Source: Aerococcus urinaeequi (lineage in GTDB: Bacteria; Bacillota; Bacilli; Lactobacillales; Aerococcaceae). Taken from it: a stretch of 64,000 nucleotides of DNA. This document shows, in pieces, positions 8,899 through 18,108 of the stretch. The stretch is taken from positions 1,054,001 to 1,118,000 of the forward strand of contig NZ_CP014162.1 in the NCBI RefSeq assembly GCF_001543205.1, written 5' to 3'. Numbering within the stretch: position 1 is the first letter of the stretch; the number at the start of each line of letters is the position of its first letter. The translations under genes were made by a program, and so were the position numbers. The notes under the pieces are model-generated. The model did no database searches. It was not told the DNA's origin and saw only the letters and a program-made list of their open reading frames with translations.

Positions 8899-10908
8899 TT
8901 AAAAAAAGTGCTTTTCTGTATTTGCTAAATTTCGGTAGTCTTGAATATCTAAGACAGCCTCTACTACCCCGCGGAATTGATCTTGATCATCAAAAGTGGC
9001 TAGGTATTCGATATGTGCAAAAAAATTAGGGCTAGAAAAGCTCATTGGCTGAATAATCAGACGAGCATTTTTTAAATCATCTAAAAGTTGCGCAATCTTT
9101 GGCCATAAGCGTGGTGGATGACAAAACTCAATGTCACGACCGATTTCCAAAGGTGAGCGTTTGAAAATCATCTGATCATAAGGCACCACGTGGTTGAAAT
9201 ATCTAAAGCGAAAATTTTCGTCTATATAGGTAATTTCAAAAGGCAGGGTGTTCATTAAACTGGTGAACTCAGCAAGGGATAGATAGCCATTTTCCAAGTC
9301 TAATGGTTGATCAATGGCCACTTGGTCTGGTCTAGTGAGCAGTTGATTGTGGTGACTATACCAATCAACCTGTACATATCCATCGGAAAATTGTATCGTT
9401 TCACTTTGTTTGCTAGTGAGATTTTCTTCGAGTCGTACTAAAGTTGTCAATTTTTTGTTTTTTAAATCTGCTTCATCCGGTCCTTTAACAGAACGGTCTG
9501 TGCCTGGGGCGATGTCAATAAACCGTTGAATATCCTGGACGCATTCGACGATGCCTAAGAATTGATGATCATCATCGAATAGTGGTTGATATTTCACATA
9601 AATCATTGCAGTACCCCCAGCGCTTGTTTCTTGGAACCAGTAGGATACAGCCTTTTCTTGACCAGATTTTAGTTTTTCAAAAACTGGGTGAATTGTTTTC
9701 CAAACACTGGCTGGAAAAAGCGTCTGTGCAGCCATCCCTATCTGACAATTTTCACGATATTGAAAGGGGAACCCCGTCTTATCTTGACAGGGCAGGGTGT
9801 AATTTGTGTATTGAATATGTCCTGCTGAATTGATAAAGGTAAGGGTGACTGGTATCCGGTCTAAGATAATCCGCATTTGGTTGATAGATAAGAATCCATC
9901 GCCAACAGGGAGTGGCATGTCAGGGTCAATGATCGCTTGCTGGTAGCTTTCTGTAGCTTGAAATTCGGGTTTGCTTTCCCAGCTGATGAGCATAGCGCCA
10001 TCAGGAAAACTGATTCTTTGGCTTTCAATGATGGCTTTACGTGGCTGGTCTACATTTTTGGTAAGTGGTGTAGTGTCTTCATGTTGGTCATCATCTTTTT
10101 CATCTGAACTTGTCCATGTACCTGTAGGTCGGATAATCGCAAAGCCGTAAATATCACTTTGTTCACTAACCTTGGCCCAATCTTGACTAGACAAACTTTC
10201 GGCTAGAATATTTATAAGAATGGCTTCCTCTTTAAAAATCATCTCCTTAAATTCATATTCAAAATCTGCAAAAGCTAACTTTGCTGTCGCTAATCTTTCT
10301 GTAAAATCTTTACTTCTTAATAAATCAACTTGCTTTAAAGCTGCTTGAAATAGGTCACGAATCTCATCATCTTTGGCCCACATAACTTTGGGTGGCGCAT
10401 TATAACCGTATTTTTCAAGCAGTGGAAAGAAAACCCGTTCTTTACGAGTATAGTGGTGTTCAAATTGCCCTAAGAGTTGGTATTGCCGCTTCAGGCCGTC
10501 TGTAAAGTCTAAGCGACTAGGATCCTCTTCGTTTAAGGCTTCTAAGGCTTTAAAAATATTGTTGATTCGGTTAATGCAGGCTCTAAAGGCCATGTTTTCA
10601 GCTTTAAATACCTGAACGGGATGATTTTCTTGTTCGATTTCTACAGCTGAATGACCTGTTACTTGGTCTTCAAACATGCGGGCATGTACGTTACACAATT
10701 TCAAGACATCTTCAAAGGTGATGTCATTATCGTCTTCGTAGATAATTTTTTGCTCCATCATGGCGATTTCAATGGCCGAAACACCGGAAAAGTGCTGGTT
10801 AAATGCTTCTTGTAAACAGTTAGGGTCTACGCCATGATGAAGTTGCGTCAACATGTCAGTAAGCACCTGTAATCGTTGTTCTTCTTGGTTAGTATGCTTC
10901 TTTTTCAT
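8899..10908 (-). CDS. DUF438 / hemerythrin-like / PAS domain protein
   Basis: 669-residue cytoplasmic protein. DUF438 occupies about residues 10-75. A hemerythrin-like HHE helical bundle follows (about 85-230) with candidate iron ligands in FEHHYTRKERVFFPLLEKYG. After an acidic linker come two PAS-like domains (about 325-450 and 520-660), both containing a DIQ(R/D) ending. This layout is known from anaerobe and lactic acid bacterial proteins thought to sense oxygen, nitric oxide or redox state through a di-iron or haem site; no output domain is visible. The start overlaps the end of the DUF1858 gene by 20 bases, implying coupled translation. Function beyond sensing or binding is inference. 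Confidence 0.85.
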   Translation of the reverse strand: MKKKHTNQEEQRLQVLTDMLTQLHHGVDPNCLQEAFNQHFSGVSAIEIAMMEQKIIYEDDNDITFEDVLKLCNVHARMFEDQVTGHSAVEIEQENHPVQVFKAENMAFRACINRINNIFKALEALNEEDPSRLDFTDGLKRQYQLLGQFEHHYTRKERVFFPLLEKYGYNAPPKVMWAKDDEIRDLFQAALKQVDLLRSKDFTERLATAKLAFADFEYEFKEMIFKEEAILINILAESLSSQDWAKVSEQSDIYGFAIIRPTGTWTSSDEKDDDQHEDTTPLTKNVDQPRKAIIESQRISFPDGAMLISWESKPEFQATESYQQAIIDPDMPLPVGDGFLSINQMRIILDRIPVTLTFINSAGHIQYTNYTLPCQDKTGFPFQYRENCQIGMAAQTLFPASVWKTIHPVFEKLKSGQEKAVSYWFQETSAGGTAMIYVKYQPLFDDDHQFLGIVECVQDIQRFIDIAPGTDRSVKGPDEADLKNKKLTTLVRLEENLTSKQSETIQFSDGYVQVDWYSHHNQLLTRPDQVAIDQPLDLENGYLSLAEFTSLMNTLPFEITYIDENFRFRYFNHVVPYDQMIFKRSPLEIGRDIEFCHPPRLWPKIAQLLDDLKNARLIIQPMSFSSPNFFAHIEYLATFDDQDQFRGVVEAVLDIQDYRNLANTEKHFF

Positions 10909-11164
10909 TATTTTTCTTTACTCCAATTGGTTGATAGCCATTGTAAATCAGTTGTTGGCAGATAAATGCTACGGAGACGCCTGCGATTTTAGCACCGCGA
11001 TTAAGGGTCACAAATTGGCCGATAGATTGGCGTAAGATTGGGTCTTCCAAAGGGGTAAAACCAATTTCAACTAATAAAGCTAATAGGTCGGGATGGTCGT
11101 CGATGAGCGTTTTGACAGGTTGGTTAAAGTCAACAGTGAAATCATCGGTAGGGTTCATATGCAA
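10889..11164 (-). CDS. DUF1858 domain protein
   Basis: 91-residue protein consisting almost only of a DUF1858 domain: the pattern PVKTLIDDHPDLLALLVEIGF followed by a helix with LRQSIGQFVTLNRGAKIAG is typical. This domain resembles the N-terminal domain of iron-centre repair proteins (ScdA/RIC) and often accompanies DUF438/hemerythrin proteins, as here. A TTG at 11164 has AAGGA 7 bases upstream; an ATG at 11158 is 13 bases from the same site. I use the TTG, with low certainty about two codons. The domain is thought to bind a small ligand, but its role is not established. Confidence 0.8.
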   Translation of the reverse strand: MHMNPTDDFTVDFNQPVKTLIDDHPDLLALLVEIGFTPLEDPILRQSIGQFVTLNRGAKIAGVSVAFICQQLIYNGYQPIGVKKNNEKEAY

Positions 11165-11278
11165 TCACTTATCCTTTTATACTTTTGAGTAGTTGGTTAA
11201 ATAACACTACTACTTGAGAAGAATAGTAAAGTTTCTGAGCTTTGAAAGCAATAAACCTAAGGATGTAGATTTATCTTA

Positions 11279-11292
11279 ATACAATATTGTAT
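11279..11292. promoter_or_regulatory. palindrome in the divergent DUF1858/DUF59 promoter region
   Basis: ATACAATATTGTAT is a perfect 14-bp palindrome between the divergent genes starting at 11164 and 11380. Each half reads TACAAT, so it could hold back-to-back -10 elements or be an operator. No known regulator consensus fits exactly. Confidence 0.4.
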
Positions 11293-11379
11293 ACGAATTA
11301 AAATGAGATCATCCTTTCTTTGACCCTTGAAGAGCTAGCTAGCTAAAGTGGTAGTTAACGCAAAGGAAGGAGTGAAGAG

Positions 11380-11739
11380 ATGTCCGTATCAGCAAACACA
11401 TATGGGATTGTTTTTAAAGGAGAGGCTGTGAACCACCAAAAGGTCATAATGGCGCAATTATTCGAGGTTATCGACCCAGAGTTAGGGATTGATTTTCCAA
11501 ATTTAGGTTTAATTTATGAAGTAGATCTAAATCTCACAGGTGAGTGTACTGTAGTGATGACCCTTACGACATCAGCTTGTCCATTAGTATTTGTGATTGA
11601 AAAGGACTTTCAGGAAAAACTGAGTCAAATAGCTATCATAAAGGCAGTGACTGTGACGATTACATTCGATCCTGTTTGGTCAATCCAACGACTAAGTCCT
11701 TTTGCCTGTGTCTGCCTAGGTATGCCGATTCAAGGATAA
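11380..11739 (+). CDS. DUF59 (MIP18-type) metal-sulfur cluster assembly protein
   Basis: 119-residue protein of the MIP18/SufT-like family, which assists iron-sulfur cluster assembly or delivery. The central VIDPELGIDFPNLGLIYEV and CTVVMTLTTSACPL segments and the ending LSPFACVCLGM are typical, including the conserved cysteine after TTSA. About 20 extra N-terminal residues precede the domain. AAGGAG precedes the ATG at 11380. It is divergent from the hemerythrin/DUF1858 pair, so the three may form one iron or redox stress group. In most relatives the segment before the final cysteine reads differently (PWSPD), so substrate specificity may differ. Confidence 0.82.
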   Translation: MSVSANTYGIVFKGEAVNHQKVIMAQLFEVIDPELGIDFPNLGLIYEVDLNLTGECTVVMTLTTSACPLVFVIEKDFQEKLSQIAIIKAVTVTITFDPVWSIQRLSPFACVCLGMPIQG

Positions 11740-11938
11740 AAAGCACTAGGACTGCATGAAATGCCTCTTTTTATGAAGGGATAGATAAACTTATCTGAAT
11801 ACGCTCTATTACAGTAATAAAATTCGAAAAACATACTTAAATTGTTTTTAAACAGCTCAACCTGGAAAAAGTATTCTTGATTGACGCATGATTATTTGCA
11901 TTTTCAAAAGAAGAAAACTATACTGGAATTAAATATAG

Positions 11939-11968
11939 TTTACAAATGTAAACATATATAACTATTAT
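11939..11968 (+). promoter_or_regulatory. copB promoter with cop box
   Basis: TTTACA (11939-11944) and TATTAT (11963-11968) are 18 bases apart. TACAAATGTA at 11941-11950 fits the CopY operator TACAnnTGTA and overlaps the -35 element. CopY-type repressors leave this box when copper replaces zinc. No copY or copZ gene lies in the window. Confidence 0.82.
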
Positions 11969-11986
11969 ACAGTATGGAGGTAGAGA

Positions 11987-14086
11987 ATGATGGATAAAGA
12001 AAATAAAACAAAACATCATCATGATATGCACCATGATTACGACCACGAACATATGAATCACGGCGAGCATAACCATGACCACCACAATCATAGTGGCCAC
12101 GGTGATCATGGACATGGCGGACACGGCGCTCATATGATGGCTGATTTTAAGCAACGTTTTTGGGTAGTTTTGGTATTATCTATCCCATTAGCGATTATTG
12201 CACCTATGCTGATGCACTTGTTTGGTTACCATATTGATTTTCCGGGCCAAGGGCTTTTAGAGTTTGGTCTTGCTACTGTTGTATTCTTTTACGGAGGTAA
12301 ACCCTTCTTAAGTCATGCTTGGGATGAATTGAAATCAGGGGTTCCGGGTATGATGATGCTGATTTCTCTAGCGATTGTCGCAGCTTATGTCTATTCGGTT
12401 TTAACCACCTTCTTCATTAGTGGAATGAACTATTATTTTGAACTTGCTAGCTTGATATTGATTATGTTGGCGGGACATTACATTGAGATGAAGGCACAAA
12501 TGTCAGCGGGTAATGCCGTTGAATCGCTAGCCAAACTCTTACCATCAGATGCTGAAGTGATTCATGAAGACGGATCAACAAGTGAAGTAAAAGTCGACCA
12601 ATTGAAGAAGGGCGACCGTATCTTCATCCGGCCAGGTGCGAAGATTCCTATCGACGCTACAGTTTATGAAGGGCATTCTGAAGTAGATGAATCAATGTTG
12701 ACTGGTGAATCTGTCCCCGTATTAAAAGAAGCGGACGCGAAGATTGTTGGGGGTGCTATTAATGGGGATGGTATTCTAAAAGCTACTGTAACGAAAACGG
12801 GTACGGATACTTATTTAGCGCAAATTATTAACTTAGTTACTGACGCGCAAGCACAAAAATCTAAGGCACAATCAATTGCTGATGTTTGGGCTAAATATCT
12901 ATTTTATATCGCTTTAGTTGCAGGGATTATCGCCTTTGTTGCGTGGACGGGTGTCGATGGCTATTTAATGGGCTTACAGTTTATGGTAGCAACCTTTGTT
13001 ATTGCCTGTCCGCATGCACTTGGGCTGGCAGTTCCCTTGGTAAATGCTGAATCTACGTCCTTAGCTGCTGAATCTGGTTTATTTATTCAAAACCGTATCG
13101 CTTTTGAAGATGCTCATAAGATTGATAAGATTGTTTTTGATAAAACAGGTACTCTTACTCAAGGTGAATTTGGGGTAGATGAGATTACTGTGATGGATGA
13201 CAAGTTTAATGAAACGTCTCTTTTACAAATTGTCTACGCGATTGAAAGTCAATCTGAGCATCCAATTGCTCGAGGTATAGTGAAAGAAGCTGAAAGTAGA
13301 AAGCTTGAAAAATTACAGGTTGCTGATTACCACAATTTAACCGGTAAAGGACTTGAAGGGACTGTAGATGGGAAAAACATTCAAATCCTCAGTCCGAAAG
13401 CTACTAGACAAGCAGGTTATACATTTGATGAAGAAGCTTTTAAGGCTTCTGCTTCTAAAGGTAGAACCGTTGTCTTTGTCATCTATGACCAGGTGCTAGT
13501 AGGTGCTATTGCAGTATCCGATATTGTTCGTGAAGAGGCTAAAGCAGTGGTAGCTGACCTACAAAGTAAAGGGATTCAAGTATTGATGTTAACCGGTGAT
13601 AACCAACAAGTTGCAGATTCAGTAGGACAAGCGCTCCATTTAGATGATGTCTTCGCGGAAGTTTTATCTGATGAAAAAGCCGACAAAATCAAATCACTAC
13701 AAGCTGATGGTGGACGTGTTGCTATGGTTGGTGATGGGGTCAACGATGCGCCGGCCCTTGCACAAGCTGATTTAGGGATTGCAATTGGTGCAGGGACAGA
13801 TGTTGCGAGAGAAACAGGCGATATCATCTTGGTTGATTCAAATATCCATGATGTCTTAAATATTCTTAACCTATCAAAAGCAACCAAACAAAAGATCAAT
13901 CAAAACCTCATGTGGGGTGCGGGTTATAATGTGGTGGCTATTCCACTAGCGGCTGGTGTTTTAGCTGGATTAGGTATTGTCCTTGGGCCAGCATTGTCAG
14001 CTATCATTATGTCCTTGTCTACCGTTGTCTGTGCAGTGAATGCACGGATGTTACGCCGTGCTTATAAGAAACTACAAGCCAATTAA
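11987..14086 (+). CDS. copB: CopB-type copper-exporting P1B ATPase
   Basis: 699-residue membrane ATPase that exports copper. Residues 1-50 form a very His-rich metal-binding tail (about 20 His). Eight membrane segments are expected. The transmembrane metal site is CPH (IACPHALGLAVPL), which marks the P1B-3/CopB class rather than CopA. The actuator TGES (MLTGESVPV), phosphorylation site DKTGT, nucleotide-domain HP (SEHPIARG) and hinge GDGVNDAP are all intact. GGAGG lies 6 bases before the ATG. Control by copper is indicated by the cop box. It stands alone, without CopA, CopZ or CopY, so the regulator must be encoded elsewhere. Confidence 0.93.
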   Translation: MMDKENKTKHHHDMHHDYDHEHMNHGEHNHDHHNHSGHGDHGHGGHGAHMMADFKQRFWVVLVLSIPLAIIAPMLMHLFGYHIDFPGQGLLEFGLATVVFFYGGKPFLSHAWDELKSGVPGMMMLISLAIVAAYVYSVLTTFFISGMNYYFELASLILIMLAGHYIEMKAQMSAGNAVESLAKLLPSDAEVIHEDGSTSEVKVDQLKKGDRIFIRPGAKIPIDATVYEGHSEVDESMLTGESVPVLKEADAKIVGGAINGDGILKATVTKTGTDTYLAQIINLVTDAQAQKSKAQSIADVWAKYLFYIALVAGIIAFVAWTGVDGYLMGLQFMVATFVIACPHALGLAVPLVNAESTSLAAESGLFIQNRIAFEDAHKIDKIVFDKTGTLTQGEFGVDEITVMDDKFNETSLLQIVYAIESQSEHPIARGIVKEAESRKLEKLQVADYHNLTGKGLEGTVDGKNIQILSPKATRQAGYTFDEEAFKASASKGRTVVFVIYDQVLVGAIAVSDIVREEAKAVVADLQSKGIQVLMLTGDNQQVADSVGQALHLDDVFAEVLSDEKADKIKSLQADGGRVAMVGDGVNDAPALAQADLGIAIGAGTDVARETGDIILVDSNIHDVLNILNLSKATKQKINQNLMWGAGYNVVAIPLAAGVLAGLGIVLGPALSAIIMSLSTVVCAVNARMLRRAYKKLQAN

Positions 14087-14469
14087 TTCAAAACAAAGAG
14101 AATGTATGTATAGTTTATTGATATCTAACATGAACCGCAACAGTCTGATAATTCAATTAACTGGGAAGAGGATAGCATTCATATGATAGAGAAGACTACT
14201 AGGATGTTTCTTATGAAAGAGGAGTCTGTTGATATGAGAATAGTAAGATTAGGACAAACAATATGCCTAAATAGTGATTTCCTTTCTTCACCGCATGTTG
14301 CCTAAACTGACAGCGTGAGAGTATGTTTATATAGACATAGCAAAACATCAAAAATAATTCTTTTCAACAGCAGATTTGAGTGACCTTTGTTCGGTGAAGA
14401 ACGCCTCTCTGAGAATAAGACAAATGAAATGAAGCCCCCTTTTTGACAAGAAGGAGGCTTCATTATATT
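14087..14469. other. 383-base intergenic region between copB and dhaL
   Basis: I found only the dhaL terminator at its right end. A 39-codon frame at 14183-14302 has a distant GAGG and no recognisable product, so it is not called. No terminator for copB is obvious. Confidence 0.6.
14428..14464 (-). terminator. rho-independent terminator after dhaL
   Basis: AATGAAGCC pairs with GGCTTCATT, extended by CCTT/AAGG, immediately after the dhaL stop; T-rich on the minus strand beyond the stem. Confidence 0.78.
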
Positions 14470-15054
14470 TTATGCTTGTGCCTTGATTAAGGCTTCAAAT
14501 AAGTATTTACTTGATTCAGCTCCTGGATCGGGTTCACCAATAGACCGTTCTCCATAGTAGGAAGCACGACCTTTCGTCGCTTTAAGTTCAGTCGTTTTAG
14601 TGCTAGCTTCATCTAGTATTTCTTGATTTAGATTATTCGCTTTAAGGGCTTCAACAGCTGGATGCCACATATCAACCATCGTTTTTTCACCAGGTTCTGC
14701 TTTACCTCTTTGTTGAATTTTATCTAAACCAGCAGCAAAAATATCCGCGAGGTTTTCTGAGTTTTTAGCCGTTGTTGCCATGGCTAGGAAGGCAGAACCA
14801 TATAAAGGACCGGATGCACCACCAATCTTACTCATGAGGGTTTGCGCAACAGTCATAAACAGGGCTGATACATCTGCTGGTTGTTTGCTTTCCAAGGCTT
14901 CCTTAGTAGCAACTGCACCGCGGGCCATGTTATTACCGTGGTCCCCGTCACCGATTTTTTGGTCTAAATCAGATAGATAAGCTTTTTCTTCTATTAAGCG
15001 GTCAAACCATTGGTCTAACCAAGTCATTGTTTCATTTACATCCATACATGACAT
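14470..15054 (-). CDS. dhaL: dihydroxyacetone kinase subunit DhaL
   Basis: 194-residue ADP-carrying subunit that passes phosphate from DhaM to dihydroxyacetone bound on DhaK. The metal/ADP-site motif DQKIGDGDHGNNMARG lies at about residues 27-42; GGASGPLYGSAF follows near residue 77, and GRASYYGERSIGEPDPGA near the end. Length is normal. It is the third gene of dhaM-dhaK-dhaL on the minus strand, 15 bases after dhaK, and is followed by a terminator. Confidence 0.93.
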   Translation of the reverse strand: MSCMDVNETMTWLDQWFDRLIEEKAYLSDLDQKIGDGDHGNNMARGAVATKEALESKQPADVSALFMTVAQTLMSKIGGASGPLYGSAFLAMATTAKNSENLADIFAAGLDKIQQRGKAEPGEKTMVDMWHPAVEALKANNLNQEILDEASTKTTELKATKGRASYYGERSIGEPDPGAESSKYLFEALIKAQA

Positions 15055-15069
15055 CCTCTCTTAACTAAA

Positions 15070-16062
15070 TTATCCCCAAGCTGCAGTGTTTACCGGCGCT
15101 TGTAGGGCACTTACCCAGTCTGCGTCCTCAAGTTTCAGTAAGGTTAATGACGCCCCCTGCATCTCCAGTGAAGTCATCAGGTCTCCTACCTTAACAAAAT
15201 CAACTTCTACCCCTTCATCTCCCAACTGTCCTTGAATATCATTCCAGAATAGGTAAAGTTCCATTAACGGTGTACCGCCCATCCCATTGACCAATACGGC
15301 AAAACGGTCTCCAGTTGTCCAGTTGAATTCTTCTTTTAGTCTACCAATTAATTCCGCAGCCATTTCTTTTGCAGGTTTGATTTTCTCACGACGGTAACCA
15401 GGTTCCCCGTGGATCCCAATACCATATTCAAATTCATCATCTGCAATGTCAAAACCGGGTTTACCAACTTCTGGAACGGTTGCAGCTGTCAAAGCAAGAC
15501 CGATAGATTTAAGATTGTCATTTACTTTTTCCGCGATAGCTTTTAAGTCACTTAAAGATTTACCTTGGTCTGCGTAGTAGCCGATGATTTTATGCATGAA
15601 GACTGTACCGGCAATCCCGCGCCGACCGGCAGTATAGGTAGAATCTTCCATAGCGATATCGTCATCCACGATGATTGCGGCGGTTTCAATACCTTCAGCT
15701 TCCGCAAATTCTTGAGCGATCTCAAAGTTCATCACATCTCCGGTATAGTTTTTGATGACTAAGAAGACACCAGCCCCATTATCAGCAGCTTTAATCCCTT
15801 CTAAAATTTGGTCAGGTGTTGGAGAGGTAAAGACTTCCCCAGAAACGGCAGCTGATAGCATCCCTTTACCGACGAATCCTGCGTGACTTGGTTCGTGTCC
15901 AGATCCACCACCAGAAACAATTCCCACAATATCAGGCGTTTCTACTGTACGGTATAGGACTTGAGTATCTGGCACTTGAGCAAGAATATCCGCATGGGCA
16001 CTGGCTAAACCCTTGACCATTTGGCTGACAATATCACCGGGTTGGTTGATAATTTTTTTCAT
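15070..16062 (-). CDS. dhaK: dihydroxyacetone kinase subunit DhaK
   Basis: 330-residue substrate-binding subunit. It covalently holds dihydroxyacetone through a histidine; the candidate is in GIGIHGEPGYRRE near residue 217. The GSGHEPSHAGFVGKGML segment near residue 53 and the NGMGGTPLMELYLF segment near residue 250 are family hallmarks. The product, dihydroxyacetone phosphate, enters glycolysis. AAGGAGG lies upstream of the ATG at 16062. It follows dhaM by 75 bases in the same operon. No glycerol dehydrogenase gene is adjacent, so the dihydroxyacetone source is not shown here. Confidence 0.94.
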   Translation of the reverse strand: MKKIINQPGDIVSQMVKGLASAHADILAQVPDTQVLYRTVETPDIVGIVSGGGSGHEPSHAGFVGKGMLSAAVSGEVFTSPTPDQILEGIKAADNGAGVFLVIKNYTGDVMNFEIAQEFAEAEGIETAAIIVDDDIAMEDSTYTAGRRGIAGTVFMHKIIGYYADQGKSLSDLKAIAEKVNDNLKSIGLALTAATVPEVGKPGFDIADDEFEYGIGIHGEPGYRREKIKPAKEMAAELIGRLKEEFNWTTGDRFAVLVNGMGGTPLMELYLFWNDIQGQLGDEGVEVDFVKVGDLMTSLEMQGASLTLLKLEDADWVSALQAPVNTAAWG

Positions 16063-16137
16063 GAAAAAACCTCCTTAGGCATGGATAACATGGTTACAAT
16101 CAACGACTTTAAATAAGATAAGCATGCGTTAAGACAT

Positions 16138-16524
16138 TTAGCTTTGTTCTTTAATGGCTTCTAAAATTTGGTCTGGTGTACGGTTAATGGTTGATTGAAC
16201 AGCACCCACATAAGCCCCTTCAACCAGCGGCCCTTCAACAAGGTGGATATGGGCTTTTATCTCGTCCTCCACGAAGTCTAGCGCCGTTTCCGCCGATAAG
16301 ACGGCTGATCCCATATCCGTGAAGATGAAGATTTCTTTATCTGAATTGGCAAAAATGGCTTCCGTTATTTTGCTAACGGATGTACCGATTTCACCATCAT
16401 CGGTACCACCTGCAGCAATGACTGAAAAGGCATCGTTGTCATCAGGCACCATGGTTTCTAGCAATTCTTTCAGACCTTCTGTGATAGTTTGACTATGAGA
16501 CACTAATATAAGTAGATTTGTCAT
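16138..16524 (-). CDS. dhaM: PTS-dependent dihydroxyacetone kinase phosphotransferase DhaM (EIIA-only)
   Basis: 128-residue protein with an EIIA-mannose-like fold that takes phosphate from HPr for the DhaKL kinase. The phosphorylatable His is in LILVSHSQTITEG at residue 9-10, and IFTDMGSAVLSAE near residue 63 is typical. It has only the EIIA domain, as in Lactococcus, without the extra HPr and EI parts of enteric DhaM. GGAGGC precedes the ATG at 16524. It is the first gene of the operon and lies directly downstream of a cre-controlled promoter. Confidence 0.92.
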   Translation of the reverse strand: MTNLLILVSHSQTITEGLKELLETMVPDDNDAFSVIAAGGTDDGEIGTSVSKITEAIFANSDKEIFIFTDMGSAVLSAETALDFVEDEIKAHIHLVEGPLVEGAYVGAVQSTINRTPDQILEAIKEQS

Positions 16525-16836
16525 ATATGAAAAGCCTCCGTATCTAAGTTTTCTAAAAAATTATGTACACGCTTACATTCTATCAAGAAAATGTTAAGAC
16601 AACAAGCAACAGCCATTGGACTTAAATGAGATGTCATGATTAGTGAGTAAGACTTCGGACTATACTTTCCTAGCATTGCGCTGAAGAGCTGGACTAGCGG
16701 TGGACTAGAATTATTCAAGGTTTTGATAGATTAAAACGATTACCTTTAAGCGATTGTCCCTTGAATCAAAGTCCTATTAGGTATGATAGAATGAGAATAT
16801 CAAGACAAGGGTAGACAAATTATAGGAGGCACAAGT
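16525..16836. other. divergent dha/patB control region
   Basis: Besides the dha promoter and cre site, I see only a plausible patB promoter near 16765-16795 (TTGAAT and TATGAT with poor spacing). A 65-codon minus-strand frame at 16521-16718 runs through the dha promoter and is not a gene. Confidence 0.6.
16564..16605 (-). promoter_or_regulatory. dha promoter with cre site
   Basis: On the minus strand TTGTTG (16600-16605) and TAGAAT (16577-16582) are 17 bases apart. TGTAAGCGTGTACA at 16564-16577 matches the CcpA cre consensus TGWAARCGYTWNCA at 13 of 14 positions and abuts the -10, a position expected to repress in glucose. Confidence 0.8.
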
Positions 16837-18021
16837 ATGGTAGATATTTTAAAAGACTATAGCCCAGATCGTTCAAATACAAAAGCAATGAAGTGGCATG
16901 ATTTAGAGACAGTTTTTGGGGACAAAGATTTATTGCCGATTTGGATTGCGGACATGGATTTTGCGCCAGCCAAAGAAGTGACGGCAGCCATTCAATCTTT
17001 TGTGGATGACCAATACTTTGGCTATTATTCAGTGCCAGATTCTTATTACCAATCAATGATTGATTGGTCAAATGACCATTTCCAATATGAAACAAAAGCT
17101 GAATGGTACCGGTTTGCACCAGGTGTATGTACGGGTATTGCCTTTGCCTTACATGCGTATACCAATGAAGGGGACAACATTTTAATTCAAAACCCCGTTT
17201 ACAATCCCTTCCGTACGGTTATTGAAGAAGCTAACCGGACTTTAGTGATGCAAGATTTATTGGGCAATGAACAAGAAGGGTACACAATTGATTTTGACGC
17301 TTTGGAGAGTGCCTTCAAAGATGACGATATCAAGGTTTTCTTATTCTGTTCACCGCAAAACCCAACTGGTCGTGTTTGGCATCGTGATGAATTGGCTAAA
17401 GTAGTGGCTTTATGTAAGCAATACGATGTCTTATTATTCTCTGATGAAATCCACCGTGATTTGATTATGCCAGGACATGAGCATATTGCTATTGGAAATA
17501 TTGACCCAGATTTTGACAATTATGTCCTTTTTGCCTCGCCATCAAAAACCTTTAACTTAGCTGGTTTTAACCATTCATTTATGGTGGTGCCACGGGCTGA
17601 TTTAAGAGAAAAATTGGATACGTTCTTACATGCGATTCATGTGACTGGCGGACAGCCTGCTGGTTATATCGCGTCAGAAGCGGCTTATACCTACGGGGCG
17701 GAATGGGTTGAGAACGTCAACCAAGTGATTTGGGACAATTACCAATTACTTAAAACAACAGTCCAAGTAGCCTTGCCACAAGTTCAATTCTCAGACTTAC
17801 AAGGGACTTACCTTGCTTGGCTTGATCTAGGGGCTTATGTGAAAAATGCAGACCTGAAAGAAGTGGTTCAAGACCGTGCCCGTTTAGGTGTCAATTATGG
17901 GACTACTTACTGGCCAACTAGACCAGAAGATACCCATATTCGGATTAATCTAGCGACTAAAACAGAGATTATTGAAAAAGCTGCAAATAATTTAGTTAAA
18001 GCAATTCAAGAATGGCAATAG
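16837..18021 (+). CDS. patB: PatB/MalY-type PLP C-S lyase or aminotransferase
   Basis: 394-residue fold-type I PLP enzyme of the MalY/PatB group, usually cystathionine or cysteine-S-conjugate beta-lyases. The N-terminus SNTKAMKWHDLETVFG and LLPIWIADMDFAPAKEV are diagnostic. The PLP contact LFSDEIHRDL lies near residue 206 and the Schiff-base lysine in SPSKTFNLAGF near residue 238; the C-terminal Arg is in THIRINLA. GGAGG lies 9 bases upstream of the ATG. Role: sulfur amino acid turnover, probably cystathionine to homocysteine, or cysteine desulfuration. It is monocistronic. Confidence 0.88.
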   Translation: MVDILKDYSPDRSNTKAMKWHDLETVFGDKDLLPIWIADMDFAPAKEVTAAIQSFVDDQYFGYYSVPDSYYQSMIDWSNDHFQYETKAEWYRFAPGVCTGIAFALHAYTNEGDNILIQNPVYNPFRTVIEEANRTLVMQDLLGNEQEGYTIDFDALESAFKDDDIKVFLFCSPQNPTGRVWHRDELAKVVALCKQYDVLLFSDEIHRDLIMPGHEHIAIGNIDPDFDNYVLFASPSKTFNLAGFNHSFMVVPRADLREKLDTFLHAIHVTGGQPAGYIASEAAYTYGAEWVENVNQVIWDNYQLLKTTVQVALPQVQFSDLQGTYLAWLDLGAYVKNADLKEVVQDRARLGVNYGTTYWPTRPEDTHIRINLATKTEIIEKAANNLVKAIQEWQ

Positions 18022-18050
18022 TCTGTCGTGACACTAGTCGATATACATAA

Positions 18051-18087
18051 AAAGACCTGCTTCTCATATTGAGCGTGGCGGGTCTTT
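18051..18087 (+). terminator. bidirectional terminator between patB and the CDF exporter
   Basis: AAAGACCTGC pairs with GCGGGTCTTT (one wobble pair) between two convergent genes. Confidence 0.7.
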
Positions 18088-18108
18088 GTTGTAAGTATAT
18101 TTAATGGA

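Noticed and set aside
9582-9833. 83-codon plus-strand frame inside the DUF438 gene
   Set aside because: Antisense shadow of a clear protein-coding gene; the same holds for other frames opposite or out of phase with called genes.
14183-14302. 39-codon frame after copB, considered as a CopZ remnant
   Set aside because: No CxxC or heavy-metal-associated pattern and GAGG is 11 bases from the ATG.
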